Positions 50,546 through 60,857 are shown, counted from the first letter of the stretch. The stretch is DNA of 64,000 nucleotides from Sneathiella chungangensis (GCF_009882935.1 NZ_WTVA01000001.1:882238-946237); one strand, 5' to 3'. Notes: a model not told the origin generated them from the letters alone. Translations and numbers: made by a program.

Positions 50546-51682
50546 CTACGCCGCCGCCAGGTTACGGGCGATGACCAGCTTCTGGATGTCCGACGTGCCC
50601 TCATAAATCTGGCAGACCCGGACATCACGGTAGATCTTCTCGACCGGGTAGTCCGCGATATAACCATTCCCCCCGAGTGTCTGGATCGCGCCGGAGCAGA
50701 CTTCCTCCGCCATTTCGGAGGCGAAGAGCTTGGCCATGCTGGCCTCAGTGAGGCAGGGTAGCCCCGCGTCTTTCAGGCTGGCCGCATGCAGCACCATCTG
50801 CCGCGCCACCTCCAGCTTGGTTGCCATATCCGCGAGGCGGAAGCCAACCGCCTGATGCTCGATAATCGCCTTTTCAAACGACTGGCGCTCCTTCGCATAG
50901 GCAATGGCATGGGCAAGGGCGGCCCCGGCCATGCCGACGCTTTGCGCGGCGATGCCGATACGGCCTGTTTCCAGATTGGCGAGCGCGATACGATATCCCG
51001 CCCCTTCCGGCCCCAACATATTCGCCGCCGGGATATGCACATCATCAAAGGCGATCTGGCAGGTATCGGAGGCTTTCTGCCCCAGTTTCTTCTCGATTGA
51101 AACGACGCGATATCCCTCACTGATCGTCGGCACGATGAAACAGCTGATCCCCTTCTTGCCCGCGTCGGGGTCGGTCACCGCGAAAACCAGCGCGACATCC
51201 GCCGTCTTGCCCGAGGTGATAAACTGCTTGGTGCCGCTTATGACATAATGATCGCCCTCTTTCCGCGCCCGGGTGCGAAGCGCCGAGGCATCCGATCCCG
51301 CCTGCGGTTCGGTCAGGCAAAAGGCGCCCAGTTCCTCACCTTTGGCAACCGGGACAAGGAAGGTGTTTTTCTGCGCTTCCGTTCCCTCTTTCAGGACGGC
51401 CGCGCAATAGGGCGAGTTATTCACGCTCATCACGGTCGAGAGGGCGCCGTCGCCGGCGGCAATTTCCATCAGCGCCAGCGCATAGGAAACGTAATCCGCC
51501 CCGGCCCCGCCATATTCTTCTGGCACGGTCATGCCCATCAGGCCGAGTGCGCCCATCTCGTTCAAAACACCGCGCGGAATGGACGATTGTTCTTCCCACT
51601 CGACAGAATTCGGGGCCAGACGATCTTGCGCAAAGTCACGCGCCATGTCGCGGATCATGGTCTGCTCTTCAGTTAAAATCAT
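50546..51682 (-). CDS. Acyl-CoA dehydrogenase
   Basis: A 378-aa FAD enzyme. The catalytic glutamate is in CQIYEGTSDIQ near the C-terminus, as in medium- and short-chain enzymes. GAFCLTEPQAGSDASALRT and a YVISGTKQFITSG stretch are the FAD/substrate loops. It lies in an operon with a thiolase and the GST-kappa-like gene, beside isovaleryl-CoA dehydrogenase. A branched or short acyl-CoA, such as 2-methylbutyryl- or isobutyryl-CoA, is a plausible substrate. Confidence 0.9.
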   Translation of the reverse strand: MILTEEQTMIRDMARDFAQDRLAPNSVEWEEQSSIPRGVLNEMGALGLMGMTVPEEYGGAGADYVSYALALMEIAAGDGALSTVMSVNNSPYCAAVLKEGTEAQKNTFLVPVAKGEELGAFCLTEPQAGSDASALRTRARKEGDHYVISGTKQFITSGKTADVALVFAVTDPDAGKKGISCFIVPTISEGYRVVSIEKKLGQKASDTCQIAFDDVHIPAANMLGPEGAGYRIALANLETGRIGIAAQSVGMAGAALAHAIAYAKERQSFEKAIIEHQAVGFRLADMATKLEVARQMVLHAASLKDAGLPCLTEASMAKLFASEMAEEVCSGAIQTLGGNGYIADYPVEKIYRDVRVCQIYEGTSDIQKLVIARNLAAA

Positions 51683-51712
51683 CCGGCTCCCTCCCTTCCG
51701 TTGCTTGCGCGT

Positions 51713-52900
51713 TTAGTTGACGAGTTCGAGCGCCATTGCCGTCGCTTCGCCGCCGCCGATGCAGAGAGAGGCAACACCGCGTGTCTTGCCGTATTTCTGC
51801 AGGGCAGAGAGGAGCGTGACAACGATCCGCGCCCCCGAAGCACCAACCGGATGGCCAAGCGCGCAGGCACCACCATGCACATTGACCTTCTCATGATCGA
51901 GGCCAAGGTCCTTCATCGCCGCCATGGTGACGACAGCGAACGCTTCGTTAATCTCGAACAGATCAACATCGTCTTTTGTCCAGCCGACCTTGTCCATCAC
52001 CTTCTGGATCGCATCGATCGGCGCCATGGTGAATTCGGACGGTTTGCGGGCATGGGTCGAATGGGCGAGGAATTTCGCAATCGGCTTCAGGCCGCGCTTC
52101 TTTGCCTCGCTCTCCCGCATCAGGACGAGCGCAGCACCACCATCAGAGATGGATGAACTGTTCGCCGCCGTTACTGTCCCGTCCTTCGCAAAGGCGGGCT
52201 TCAGGGAAGGAATTTTGTCCGGGTTGCCTTTAAGTGGCTGCTCATCCTTGTCGATGGTCACGTCGCCCTTGCGGGTCTTGACGGTCACCGGCGTAATTTC
52301 CGCGGCAAAAGTCCCATCTTCCGTTGCCTGTTTCGCCCGCCGCAGCGATTCAATCGCATATGAATCCTGCGCTTCCCGGGTAAACTGGTAAAGACCTGCC
52401 GTTTCCTCAGCAAAGCTGCCCATCAGGCGGCCTTCCTCATAGGCATCCTCCAGACCGTCCAGGAACATATGGTCCTTCACCTCGCCATGGCCCAGCCGAA
52501 GGCCGGTCCGCATTTTCGGCAGGATATAGGGGGCGTTGGTCATGCTTTCAAATCCGCCCGCGACAACGACATTGTTGCTGCCGGCCATCAGCGCGTCATA
52601 GCCATACATCGCCGCGCGCATGCCGGAGCCGCACATCTTGTTGACGGTGGTGCAGCCGACACTGTCGGGGATGCCCGCGCCGAAGGAGGCCTGGCGCGCC
52701 GGCGCCTGGCCGAGACCGGCGGGAAGAACGCAGCCCATGATCACTTCGTCAATATCGGTTCCGGTGACCCCGGCGCGGTCCATCGCCGCCTTGATCGCAA
52801 CGGCGCCCAGTTCGGGGGCCTTGACCTCTGAAAGGTCGCCCTGGAACCCGCCCATTGGCGTCCGTGCCATACCAACGATGACAATTGGATCTTCACTCAT
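51713..52900 (-). CDS. Acetyl-CoA C-acyltransferase (thiolase)
   Basis: A 395-aa thiolase. The nucleophile is in VNKMCGSGMRA (about 84-94), with GGACALGHPVGASGARI and CIGGGEATA providing the active-site His and second Cys. The start ATG at 52900 has AAGGAG ahead. In this context it may cleave acetoacetyl-CoA from HMG-CoA-derived acetoacetate or a methyl-branched 3-ketoacyl-CoA. The next genes downstream are the acyl-CoA dehydrogenase and the GST-kappa-like gene. Confidence 0.93.
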   Translation of the reverse strand: MSEDPIVIVGMARTPMGGFQGDLSEVKAPELGAVAIKAAMDRAGVTGTDIDEVIMGCVLPAGLGQAPARQASFGAGIPDSVGCTTVNKMCGSGMRAAMYGYDALMAGSNNVVVAGGFESMTNAPYILPKMRTGLRLGHGEVKDHMFLDGLEDAYEEGRLMGSFAEETAGLYQFTREAQDSYAIESLRRAKQATEDGTFAAEITPVTVKTRKGDVTIDKDEQPLKGNPDKIPSLKPAFAKDGTVTAANSSSISDGGAALVLMRESEAKKRGLKPIAKFLAHSTHARKPSEFTMAPIDAIQKVMDKVGWTKDDVDLFEINEAFAVVTMAAMKDLGLDHEKVNVHGGACALGHPVGASGARIVVTLLSALQKYGKTRGVASLCIGGGEATAMALELVN

Positions 52901-52942
52901 TTTTTTCTCCTTATCATTTATCGAAGATGTGCCTTCGTGAAC

Positions 52943-54115
52943 TTAACTTGTTTCATCAAAGAGTTCGCGCCCGATCAGCATCCGCCGAACTTCGCTGGTA
53001 CCCGCGCCAATTTCATAGAGTTTGGCATCGCGGAGCAAACGTCCCGTCGGATATTCGTTGATATAGCCATTGCCGCCCAGCGCCTGGATCGCCTCCAGCG
53101 CCATCCAGGTGGCCTTCTCCGCCGCATAGAGGATCACCCCGGCGGCATCCTTTCGTGTCGTCTCGCCGCGGTCGCAGGCCCGGGCAACGGCATAGACATA
53201 GGCCTTGCAGGCATTCATGGTCGAATACATGTCGGCGATTTTACCCTGCATCAGCTGGAAGGTGCCGATGGGCTGGCCGAATTGTTCGCGGTCATGGATA
53301 TAGGGAATGACCGCGTCCATGCAGGCCTGCATGATACCGAGCGGACCGGCGGAAAGCACGACCCGCTCATAGTCAAGGCCACTCATCAGCACCCGGACAC
53401 CCTCGTTAAGCGGCCCGAGAATATTTTCCTCCGGCACCTCGCAATCCTCGAACACCAGTTCGCAGGTGTTGGAACCGCGCATACCGAGTTTGTCGAGCTT
53501 CTGCGCCGTGGAAAAGCCGGGGAATCCCTTTTCAATGATGAAGGCGGTAATGCCGCGCGGCCCGGCGTCCGGCACCGTTTTCGCATAGACCACCAGCACA
53601 TCGGCGTCGGGCCCGTTGGTGATCCAGAATTTATTGCCGTTCAGGATATAGCGATCGCCCTTTTTGTCGGCGCGAAGCCGCATGGACACAACGTCCGACC
53701 CCGCCCCCGGCTCGCTCATAGCAAGGGCGCCCACATGATCCCCGCTGATCAGCTTGGGAAGATATTTCTGCTTCTGCGCGGCGTTGCCGTTGCGGCGGAT
53801 CTGGTTGACGCACAGGTTCGAATGGGCGCCGTAGGAAAGCCCGACCGAGGCCGACGCCCGGCTTATTTCCTCAACGGCGATACAATGCTCGAGATAGCCC
53901 AGCGCCGATCCGCCATATTCCTCCTCCACCGTAATGCCGAGAAGTCCGAGATCGCCCATCTTCTTCCACATATCCATCGGGAACTGGTTCGTCGCGTCGA
54001 TCTCGGCGGCCCGCGGCGCAAGTTCCTCCTGCGCGAAGCTCGCGACCGTATCGCGGAGCATGTCGGCGGTTTCGCCAAGACCGAAATTCAGACCGGGAAA
54101 ATGAATTGCTGACAT
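52943..54115 (-). CDS. Isovaleryl-CoA dehydrogenase
   Basis: A 390-aa acyl-CoA dehydrogenase. The usual YEGT glutamate is replaced ([12 protein letters not shown]), and the catalytic base is instead the glutamate of [14 protein letters not shown] in the fifth helix region, as in isovaleryl-CoA dehydrogenase. [18 protein letters not shown] and [18 protein letters not shown] are the FAD loops. It oxidises isovaleryl-CoA to 3-methylcrotonyl-CoA, which the carboxylase nearby uses. It is the first gene of the minus-strand run that continues with the thiolase, after a 42-base gap. Confidence 0.93.
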   Translation of the reverse strand: MSAIHFPGLNFGLGETADMLRDTVASFAQEELAPRAAEIDATNQFPMDMWKKMGDLGLLGITVEEEYGGSALGYLEHCIAVEEISRASASVGLSYGAHSNLCVNQIRRNGNAAQKQKYLPKLISGDHVGALAMSEPGAGSDVVSMRLRADKKGDRYILNGNKFWITNGPDADVLVVYAKTVPDAGPRGITAFIIEKGFPGFSTAQKLDKLGMRGSNTCELVFEDCEVPEENILGPLNEGVRVLMSGLDYERVVLSAGPLGIMQACMDAVIPYIHDREQFGQPIGTFQLMQGKIADMYSTMNACKAYVYAVARACDRGETTRKDAAGVILYAAEKATWMALEAIQALGGNGYINEYPTGRLLRDAKLYEIGAGTSEVRRMLIGRELFDETS

Positions 54116-54203
54116 CGTTTTTCCTTACCTTCAAACAAGATTGAGTTGCTGGCTGATGGATACGCGACGGGCCCAGCAGGATTAATATGGCGCGGCAACG
54201 CAT

Positions 54204-54686
54204 TCATGTCGATACCACGTCACGCCCAAAGTTCACCTGATCCGATTTTCCCGTCAGGCACATCATCGTAAACAGTCCCGTGAGGCAATGCCTCCTCTCG
54301 CCGCTTTCTTCCGCATAGGCGTCCGCCTGGCAGACAAAAAGCGTCTTTCCGGCTTTGACGACCTGCGCCCGCGCCCGCAAGCGCGTTCCTTGCGCGGGGT
54401 TCAGAAAGTTCACCTTGAACTCCGTCGTCAGAACGGTACTGTCCGGCGGATAAAGGGAGTAGCAGGCATAGCCGGCCGCAGAATCCGTGAGCGCCGAGAC
54501 AAGGCCGCCGTGGAAAAACCCATGCTGCTGCGTCAGGCCCGGACGTCTCTCGAGCGCGAGTTCGCAAAGCCCCGGCTCCAGCCGGTCGATCCAGGCCCCG
54601 ATGTCCGCCATATAGGGCTGGCGCGCGAAACTGTCTCGCACGACATGGTCATAATCCGGATTACGCGGCTTGAAGTCTGCCAACAT
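54204..54686 (-). CDS. PaaI family hotdog thioesterase
   Basis: A 160-aa single hotdog domain of the PaaI/COG2050 thioesterase group. The pattern LTQQHGFFHGGLVSALTDSAAGYA includes the catalytic Asp/Asn-side loop, and TTEFKVNFLNPAQGTRLRARAQVVKAG follows (each shown in part). GGGAACGGGA precedes the ATG at 54686; an upstream extension to 54725 is less likely. It hydrolyses an acyl-CoA or releases CoA from dead-end intermediates. It is divergent from a LysR-type regulator. Confidence 0.85.
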   Translation of the reverse strand: MLADFKPRNPDYDHVVRDSFARQPYMADIGAWIDRLEPGLCELALERRPGLTQQHGFFHGGLVSALTDSAAGYACYSLYPPDSTVLTTEFKVNFLNPAQGTRLRARAQVVKAGKTLFVCQADAYAEESGERRHCLTGLFTMMCLTGKSDQVNFGRDVVST

Positions 54687-54824
54687 GTCCCGTTCCCGCT
54701 TTATGAACCGTTTGCATCCTCTCACCGCAGCCGGTTCTACCTGTTATTTGGCTGGAATATAAGGAATTTATGTCAATAGATAAAATCATTTGTTTCGATC
54801 ATAACTATTGATATCATCTATAGC
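54687..54824. promoter_or_regulatory. LysR-type regulatory spacer
   Basis: This AT-rich 138-base spacer lies between the divergent thioesterase and LysR genes. ATAGAT (54776-54781) and its inverse ATCTAT (54816-54821) flank it near the LysR start, with a TGATATCA palindrome at 54809-54816. It is the expected location for LysR binding. Confidence 0.35.
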
Positions 54825-55724
54825 ATGGATATTTACCAGCTCAGATATTTTCTCGCCATCGTCGAGACGAACAATTTCTCCCGTGCGGCGGAACGCGCCT
54901 TCGTTAGCCAGCCAACCCTGTCGGCGGGCATCAAAAAGCTGGAGACGGAACTCGGTACGCCGCTCTTCAACCGCGATGCCCGGAAAATTTCCCTGACGGA
55001 GGCAGGTCGCCGTTTCCTGCCCCATGCGCGGACCATTATCTATGAATGCAATGCCGCGAAATCGGACATCGTACGCAAAAGCCCGGTCCGGCGATTGCAG
55101 CTTGGCCTGTTGCGCAGCGCGCCTAGCGCGCGCGTCGCCGCCCTTCTCGACGACTTTGGCAAAGCCCATCCGGACATCCAGATCTCCATCAAGGACGGAT
55201 CGACGGCGCAGCTCCAACGCTGGCTCGACGAAGGGCGCATCGATGTCGCCCTCTCGGTGACACCGGATGCCGAAAGCAACACGGAATTTGTGCAGCTTTA
55301 TAAATGGAAATACATGGTTGCCGTTCCCTCGGGCCATTCCTTTTCCGGCAGGAACGCCATTCCGCTAAAGGAGCTCGACCGGCTCGATTTCCTGCATCGC
55401 ACCCATTGCGAGGCGGAAACGGAACTCACCCGCATGTTCGCGAGCGCCGGCGTCAACCCGCATATCATTTTCCGTACAGACCAGGACGAGAAGGCGCTGG
55501 CGTTCGTCGGCGCGGGCCTTGGCCTTTGCATGATGCCCGATATCCTGAACGCGCCCGGCGTTACGCTTCTGCCCGTGGAGGGGATTAATATCTACCGCAC
55601 GATCGGCCTTGTCTGGCGGGCAAAAGACGAAAACGATCTTATCCGCTCCTTCCAGATGTTCGCGGTCAGCCATGACTGGTATCCCGAACGGGCGGGCAGC
55701 AAAAATCTCGACTGGGCGCGCTAG
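54825..55724 (+). CDS. LysR family transcriptional regulator
   Basis: A 299-aa regulator. The N-terminal winged helix reads MDIYQLRYFLAIVETNNFSRAAERAFVSQPTLSAGIKKLE (shown in part across 1-40), the classic LysR start, followed by TPLFNRDARKISLTEAG. Residues from about 90 form the periplasmic-binding-like ligand domain. It resembles OxyR/CynR-type members, but the two OxyR redox cysteines are not seen at the usual place. It probably controls the divergent thioesterase and itself. Confidence 0.9.
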   Translation: MDIYQLRYFLAIVETNNFSRAAERAFVSQPTLSAGIKKLETELGTPLFNRDARKISLTEAGRRFLPHARTIIYECNAAKSDIVRKSPVRRLQLGLLRSAPSARVAALLDDFGKAHPDIQISIKDGSTAQLQRWLDEGRIDVALSVTPDAESNTEFVQLYKWKYMVAVPSGHSFSGRNAIPLKELDRLDFLHRTHCEAETELTRMFASAGVNPHIIFRTDQDEKALAFVGAGLGLCMMPDILNAPGVTLLPVEGINIYRTIGLVWRAKDENDLIRSFQMFAVSHDWYPERAGSKNLDWAR

Positions 55725-55729
55725 GCGGC

Positions 55730-57139
55730 TTAAATCAGCACGAGGGTCGCGAGGCCGAGGAAGGCGACAAAGCCGACGATATCCGTTACCGTCGTCACGA
55801 AGACGCTGGAGGCGATGGCCGGGTCGATATTCATCTTGTCGAGCGTGACCGGCACCACCATTCCCGCGATGCCAGCCACGAGAATATTCACGATCATCGC
55901 CAGCGCGATAATGGCGCCGATTTCCGGATCGGCAAACCAGGCCCAGGCGATGCCGCCGATCAGCACCGCGAAAACGCAGCCGTTCAGAAACGCGACCATC
56001 GCCTCTTTTCGCAATATCCGGAGCACGTTGGCGGCGGTAAGTTCCTTCGTCGCCAGCGCCCGCACCGCCACGGTCAGGGTCTGGGTGCCCGCGTTGCCGC
56101 CCATGCTGGCGACAATCGGCATCAGGACGGCAAGCGCAATAATCGCCTCCATCGTCGCATCGAAAAAGCTGATCGCGACGGAGGCGGCAATGGCCGTCAG
56201 CAGGTTGACGAACAGCCAGAGGAAGCGCGCGCGGGTTGTCGAATAGACGCTGCCGAACAGGTCGTCCTCCGACACGCCGCCGAGCCGGAGGATGTCTTCT
56301 TCCGCCTCTTCACTGATAACATCGACGATATCGTCAACCGTGATCACACCGATCAGCGCGCCGTCATCGTTCACCACGGCCGCGGAAGCGAGGCGGTATT
56401 GCTGGAAGAGATAGGCGACGTCTTCCTGGTCCATATCGACCGGGATGAGCTTCTGCTCCGTATCCATGATATCGCGTACGAGGACATCGCGCTTGCTCCG
56501 CATCGCGCGGTTGAGCGGGACCGTGCCAATCGGGTGGTGACGCGGATCGACCACGAAGATTTCGTAAAATTCATCCGGCAAGTCTTCGGTATCGCGCATG
56601 TAGTCGATGGTCTGACCGATGTTCCAGTATTCCGGAACGGCGATCAGGTTGCGCTGCATCAACCGGCCGGCGCTGTCCTCACCGTAGGAGAGGCCTTCCT
56701 GCAGGGCGGCGCGGTCATCCGGCGGGATCTCGTTCAGGACCTCGCGCTGCTCCTCCTCCTCGAAATTCTCGAGAAAATCGACGGCGTCATCGAGTTCGAG
56801 CTCATTGAGGAAGGCGGCAATCTCCGCCGGCTCCATTTCATCGACAAGATGGTCCCGGACATTCTCGTCAAGAGCCGAATAGACATCGGGTTCCAGACGC
56901 CCTTCCATGATCTTGAGGAACGGCAGGCGCAGCTTCGGCTTGAGCTGTTCGATCAGGTCGGCGACGTCGGCGGAATGCCAGTCCTCCAGCTTTTCATGAA
57001 TGAAAAGCGCGTCGTCGCGCTCGACCGCGTCCTGGATTTCCTGGACGATTTCGTCGCTCAGCCCATAGGTCGGCGTGGCGCTTTCTTCCGCGAGAGCGAC
57101 GTCATCCTCGGTCTTTTCCGTTGCATCGGACATAATCAA
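55730..57139 (-). CDS. mgtE: Magnesium transporter MgtE
   Basis: A 469-aa Mg2+ channel. In order it has the N-domain (about 25-150, helical HEAT-like, with LNELELDDAVDFLENFEEEEQ), two CBS domains (about 150-270) that sense Mg2+ and gate the pore, and five transmembrane helices (about 300-469) including the pore signature MGGNAGTQTLTVAVRALA. The start codon overlaps the malic enzyme stop by four bases. The length is normal for the family. Confidence 0.95.
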   Translation of the reverse strand: MIMSDATEKTEDDVALAEESATPTYGLSDEIVQEIQDAVERDDALFIHEKLEDWHSADVADLIEQLKPKLRLPFLKIMEGRLEPDVYSALDENVRDHLVDEMEPAEIAAFLNELELDDAVDFLENFEEEEQREVLNEIPPDDRAALQEGLSYGEDSAGRLMQRNLIAVPEYWNIGQTIDYMRDTEDLPDEFYEIFVVDPRHHPIGTVPLNRAMRSKRDVLVRDIMDTEQKLIPVDMDQEDVAYLFQQYRLASAAVVNDDGALIGVITVDDIVDVISEEAEEDILRLGGVSEDDLFGSVYSTTRARFLWLFVNLLTAIAASVAISFFDATMEAIIALAVLMPIVASMGGNAGTQTLTVAVRALATKELTAANVLRILRKEAMVAFLNGCVFAVLIGGIAWAWFADPEIGAIIALAMIVNILVAGIAGMVVPVTLDKMNIDPAIASSVFVTTVTDIVGFVAFLGLATLVLI

Positions 57140-59463
57140 CCTTCATCTATAAGACGTTCTCTCCGCGCGACGGGTCCCGGCATCATTTTGCCCGCCTTGT
57201 GGTCCTGCGCATCCACCGCCGCGATTGCCGTCATGTTGACGAGGCCCCGCACCGTAATTGAGGCGGCGGTGACATGCACCGATTTTGACATGCCGATCAA
57301 TATCGGGCCGACGGCAATTCCGTTGCCGATGCTCTTAGCAATATTATAGCTGATATTCGCCGCATCAAGATTAGGCATGATTAAAAGATTGGCTGCCCCC
57401 TGCAGGCGGGAGTTCGGGAAGATCGCCTCGCGGATCGCCGGGATCAGGGCCGTATCCGCCTTCATCTCCCCTTCGATCTCGAGTTCCGGCGCCAGCTTCT
57501 CGATAATCGCGAGCGCTTTGCGGGCGTTCCGGGCCGAGGGCATGTCGGTCGAGCCGAAATTGGAATAGGACAGCAAGGCCGCCTTGGGTTCGATTCCGAA
57601 GCGCCGCACTTCATCGGCGGAGAGGATCGCGAGTTCGGCCAGTTCCTCCGGCGTATGTTCGTGGCTGATCTGGGTATCAGTGAAAAAGAGCGTCCGGTCA
57701 GGCATGATGAGAAGATGCAGCGCCGAGGCATCACGGACCCCTTCGCGGAACGGGATAATGTCGGAGACGCGGCGGTAATGCTGGTCATATTTGCCGAAGG
57801 TGCCGCAAATCATCGCATCCGCATGTCCGAGATGCACCATCATCGCGCCGATGATTGTGGTATTGGTGCGGATGCGCGCCTTCGCCGTCTCCACATCGAC
57901 GCCGAAGCGTTCGCGGAGCTTGTGATAGGCCTGCCAATATTCCCGGTAGCGCGGATCGTCTTCCGGATCGACAATCTCGAAATCAATACCGGGCTTGATC
58001 CGGAGGCCCAGCTTTTTCACGCGATATTCGATGACCTTCGTCCGGCCGATGAGGATGGGCGATGCCAGCCCTTCGTCCACCACCGTCTGCGCCGCCTGCA
58101 GGACCCGCTCCTCCTCGCCTTCGGCATAGGCGACATGCATGAGTTCCTGGCGCGCCCGGTCGAAGAGGGGTTTCATGACGAAGCCGGTCCGGTAGACGAA
58201 ATGCGAAAGGCGCTGGTGATATTTCTCAAGATCGTCTATCGGGCGCGTCGCGACGCCACTGTCCATCGCCGCCTTGGCAACCGCGAAGGAGACATGCAGA
58301 TACAGGCGCGGATCGAAGGGTGTCGGGATCAGATAATCGGGCCCGAAGCTCGCCTGCGTACCGCCATAGGCTTTGGAAACGATATCCGACTGCTCCGCCA
58401 TGGCAAGATCGGCGATGGCCTTCACCGCGGCGATTTTCATCTCCTCATTGATTTCCGTCGCCCCGACATCGAGAGCACCCCGAAACAGATAGGGAAAGCA
58501 GAGGACGTTATTCACCTGGTTCGGATAGTCCGACCGGCCCGTCGCGATTATCGCATCCGGCCGCACGGCCTTTGCTTCTTCGGGCAAGATTTCCGGCGTC
58601 GGATTGGCGAGCGCCAGGATGATCGGCTTGTCCGCCATCGTCGCCACCATCTCGGGCTTGAGCGCGCCGGGTCCGGAACAGCCGAGGAAGATGTCCGCGC
58701 CATGCATGGCGTCGGCCAGCGTGCGTTTGTTGGTATCGACGGCGAAGACGGACTTGTAGGGATCCATTTCCACCTTTCGCCCCTCATAGACCACGCCGTG
58801 AATATCGCAGACGATGATATTCTCTTTCGGAAGGCCGAGGCTCACCAGGAGATTGAGGCAGGCGAGCGCCGCCGCACCAGCACCGCAGGTCGTCAGCCGT
58901 ACTTCCTTGATATCCTTCTCGACAACCCGAAGCGCGTTATAGACGGCGGCCGCAACACAGATGGCCGTGCCATGCTGATCGTCATGAAAAACCGGGATAT
59001 TCATCCGCTCGCGGCAGAGCTTCTCGACGACGAAGCATTCCGGCGCCTTGATATCCTCAAGGTTGATGCCGCCAAAGGTCGGCTCCATCGCGGCAATGAT
59101 ATCGACGAGTTTTTCCGGGTCCCTTTCGTCGAGCTCAATATCGAAGACGTCAATTCCAGCGAATTTCTTGAACAGGACCGCCTTTCCCTCCATCACCGGC
59201 TTGGAGGCCAGCGGCCCGATCGCGCCGAGACCAAGAACCGCCGTCCCGTTGGTGACGACGCCAACCAGATTGCCCCGCGCCGTCAGCTCGGCCGCCTGCA
59301 CAGGATCATCGGCGATGGCAAGGCAGGGATGCGCCACGCCCGGTGAATAGGCAAGCGCCAGGTCGGTTTGCGTATCCATCGGCTTGGTCGGCATTATCGT
59401 CAGCTTTCCGGGTTTCGGAAACCGATGATAATCCATCGCTTTTTCAGAAATGTCCTTTGTCAT
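57136..59463 (-). CDS. maeB: NADP-dependent malic enzyme with PTA-like domain
   Basis: A 775-aa enzyme converting malate to pyruvate with NADPH production. The malic domain (about 20-160) starts [14 protein letters not shown] and contains [18 protein letters not shown]. The NAD(P)-binding part follows with [20 protein letters not shown] and [19 protein letters not shown]. The C-terminal 330 residues are the phosphotransacetylase-like regulatory domain typical of MaeB. The ATG at 59463 is preceded by AGGAGAGCAGGG; a frame upstream to 59550 is not needed. It is translated just ahead of mgtE with a 4-base overlap. Confidence 0.95.
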   Translation of the reverse strand: MTKDISEKAMDYHRFPKPGKLTIMPTKPMDTQTDLALAYSPGVAHPCLAIADDPVQAAELTARGNLVGVVTNGTAVLGLGAIGPLASKPVMEGKAVLFKKFAGIDVFDIELDERDPEKLVDIIAAMEPTFGGINLEDIKAPECFVVEKLCRERMNIPVFHDDQHGTAICVAAAVYNALRVVEKDIKEVRLTTCGAGAAALACLNLLVSLGLPKENIIVCDIHGVVYEGRKVEMDPYKSVFAVDTNKRTLADAMHGADIFLGCSGPGALKPEMVATMADKPIILALANPTPEILPEEAKAVRPDAIIATGRSDYPNQVNNVLCFPYLFRGALDVGATEINEEMKIAAVKAIADLAMAEQSDIVSKAYGGTQASFGPDYLIPTPFDPRLYLHVSFAVAKAAMDSGVATRPIDDLEKYHQRLSHFVYRTGFVMKPLFDRARQELMHVAYAEGEEERVLQAAQTVVDEGLASPILIGRTKVIEYRVKKLGLRIKPGIDFEIVDPEDDPRYREYWQAYHKLRERFGVDVETAKARIRTNTTIIGAMMVHLGHADAMICGTFGKYDQHYRRVSDIIPFREGVRDASALHLLIMPDRTLFFTDTQISHEHTPEELAELAILSADEVRRFGIEPKAALLSYSNFGSTDMPSARNARKALAIIEKLAPELEIEGEMKADTALIPAIREAIFPNSRLQGAANLLIMPNLDAANISYNIAKSIGNGIAVGPILIGMSKSVHVTAASITVRGLVNMTAIAAVDAQDHKAGKMMPGPVARRERLIDEG

Positions 59464-59665
59464 GCTTCCCTGCTCTCCTGAATAAAACCAGTGCCTGCAT
59501 GTACACGATGACAATACCCGGCACCACCATAAATACAGTAGCGGCATCAATATTTTAAGGGAATACGAGAACGCCCCTATACCACCCTATCATAGCGCAG
59601 TTGGGGAAAGTTTCATGAAATTGTTATGGAATATTTCCAGGCTGCCCCTGAGGGGGAGGAAAAAA

Positions 59666-59751
59666 TGGTGCGGTCGAGAAGACTCGAACTTCCACCCGTG
59701 TTACCGGACAGCGACCTCAACGCTGCGCGTCTACCATTCCGCCACGACCGC
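59666..59751 (-). tRNA. tRNA-Leu(GAG)
   Basis: The minus strand folds as a class II tRNA. The acceptor GCGGTCG pairs with CGACCGC; the CAGCG/CGCTG anticodon stem encloses a TTGAGGT loop with anticodon GAG at 59716-59718. The variable arm is long, and GTTCGAGTC is the T-loop. The encoded 3' CCA is present (opposite 59666-59668). It reads leucine CUC/CUU. The next genes are on neither side co-oriented in an obvious operon. Confidence 0.95.
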
Positions 59752-59817
59752 ACAATGGATCAGGGGAATAACAAATGTTTACACCCTGCGCAACAACTGA
59801 ATCGCTATTTCCGCGAA

Positions 59818-60072
59818 TTAAAATTCCGGGAGGTTTCTTTTCACGTTATCGGTAATGGAAATACCGATGTTATCGTCGACAATAATGATGCCGCCATAGG
59901 CAATCGGCTTGTTGTTGGCGAGCACGATCGCGTCATCCTCGGCGCCGGCGTCCAGTTCGATCACCGCGCCGCGCCCCATTTTCAGAAGCTGATGAATAGG
60001 CATGATGGCTTTTCCCAGAACTACCGAGATTTCAACATCAACGCCTTCAATTGCCTTGTCTTCGTCGCTCAT
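59818..60072 (-). CDS. fliN: FliN-like flagellar switch (SpoA domain) protein
   Basis: An 84-aa protein consisting almost only of a SpoA/FliN domain. The block VDVEISVVLGKAIMPIHQLLKMGRGAVIELDA (shown in part, about 10-42) and the closing NNKPIAYGGIIIVDDNIGISITD are the C-ring signature. The ATG at 60072 has GAAGG ahead; an in-frame GTG at 60099 is less likely. FliN usually sits with fliM and fliG in flagellar operons, and none is here. It may be the sole copy, a second copy, or a component of an injectisome-like switch. Confidence 0.85.
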   Translation of the reverse strand: MSDEDKAIEGVDVEISVVLGKAIMPIHQLLKMGRGAVIELDAGAEDDAIVLANNKPIAYGGIIIVDDNIGISITDNVKRNLPEF

Positions 60073-60191
60073 CGCCTTCAATCCTGTGGCCTCTGACACT
60101 GCCAGTATGACGGATCAGGGTTAACAGGGTATTAATGGACCAGGGCTCCGGGAAATATTGCTGTTTTGCCCGAAACTGCTATATAGCCTTC

Positions 60192-60857
60192 ATGCAGGAA
60201 ATTGAATGGAAAATCTCCGACGATCTGGTGCCCTATGAGGAGGCTCTCGCGCTGATGGAGGCCCGGGTCGCCGCCATCCGGGAGGGAACCGCGCGGGAGC
60301 TTGTCTGGCTGCTGGAGCATCCGCCGCTCTACACCGCGGGGACCAGCGCCGATACGGCGGATCTGAAGGACCCGGAGCGTTTCCCCGTCTATAACGCCGG
60401 ACGCGGCGGCCAATATACCTATCACGGTCCGGGGCAGCGCATCGCCTATGTAATGCTGGACCTCAAGAAACGGGGGGCAGATATCCGCGCCTATGTCCAG
60501 GACCTGGAGGATTGGGTCATTGACGTACTGGCGCAATATCAGATCAAGGGCGAGAAGCGATGTGAGCGTGTCGGCGTCTGGGTCGACCGGGGATTTCGCG
60601 AGGATAAAATCGCCGCGATCGGCGTGCGCGTGCGCCGCTGGGTGAGCTTTCACGGCATCTCCATCAACGTCGACCCGGATCTCAGCCATTATGAGGGGAT
60701 CGTGCCCTGCGGGATCGCCGAACATGGGGTGACGTCTCTCGTCGATCTGGGACTCCCGGTCAGCATGGCCGAGGTCGATACGGAACTGAAAGCCGCCTTC
60801 GAGCGCGTATTCCTTAAAGACGGCGACCTCGGAAAACTTGTGCCCGAGGCCGCCTGA
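60192..60857 (+). CDS. lipB: Octanoyltransferase LipB
   Basis: A 221-aa enzyme transferring octanoyl groups from ACP to lipoyl domains. [19 protein letters not shown] is the substrate pocket motif (around 73-91), [17 protein letters not shown] contains the catalytic Lys, and IVPCGI the nucleophilic Cys. The ATG at 60192 begins at the family start; an upstream frame from 60135 is not conserved. It is divergent from FliN and convergent with the propionyl-CoA carboxylase genes. Confidence 0.95.
   Translation: MQEIEWKISDDLVPYEEALALMEARVAAIREGTARELVWLLEHPPLYTAGTSADTADLKDPERFPVYNAGRGGQYTYHGPGQRIAYVMLDLKKRGADIRAYVQDLEDWVIDVLAQYQIKGEKRCERVGVWVDRGFREDKIAAIGVRVRRWVSFHGISINVDPDLSHYEGIVPCGIAEHGVTSLVDLGLPVSMAEVDTELKAAFERVFLKDGDLGKLVPEAA

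Noticed and set aside
52922-52937. CGAAG/CTTCG hairpin between isovaleryl-CoA dehydrogenase and thiolase genes
   Set aside because: Five base pairs with no T-run; at most a weak processing or attenuation point.
57655-59346. A 563-codon plus-strand frame opposite maeB
   Set aside because: Antisense shadow; no domain and no ribosome site.
59642-59662. GCCCC/GGGG hairpin next to tRNA-Leu as a tRNA terminator
   Set aside because: The T-run on the minus strand precedes the stem instead of following it, so it does not fit an intrinsic terminator.
59666-59751. tRNA-Leu as an integration site for a mobile element
   Set aside because: No integrase, no duplicated tRNA 3' end and no compositional shift beside it.
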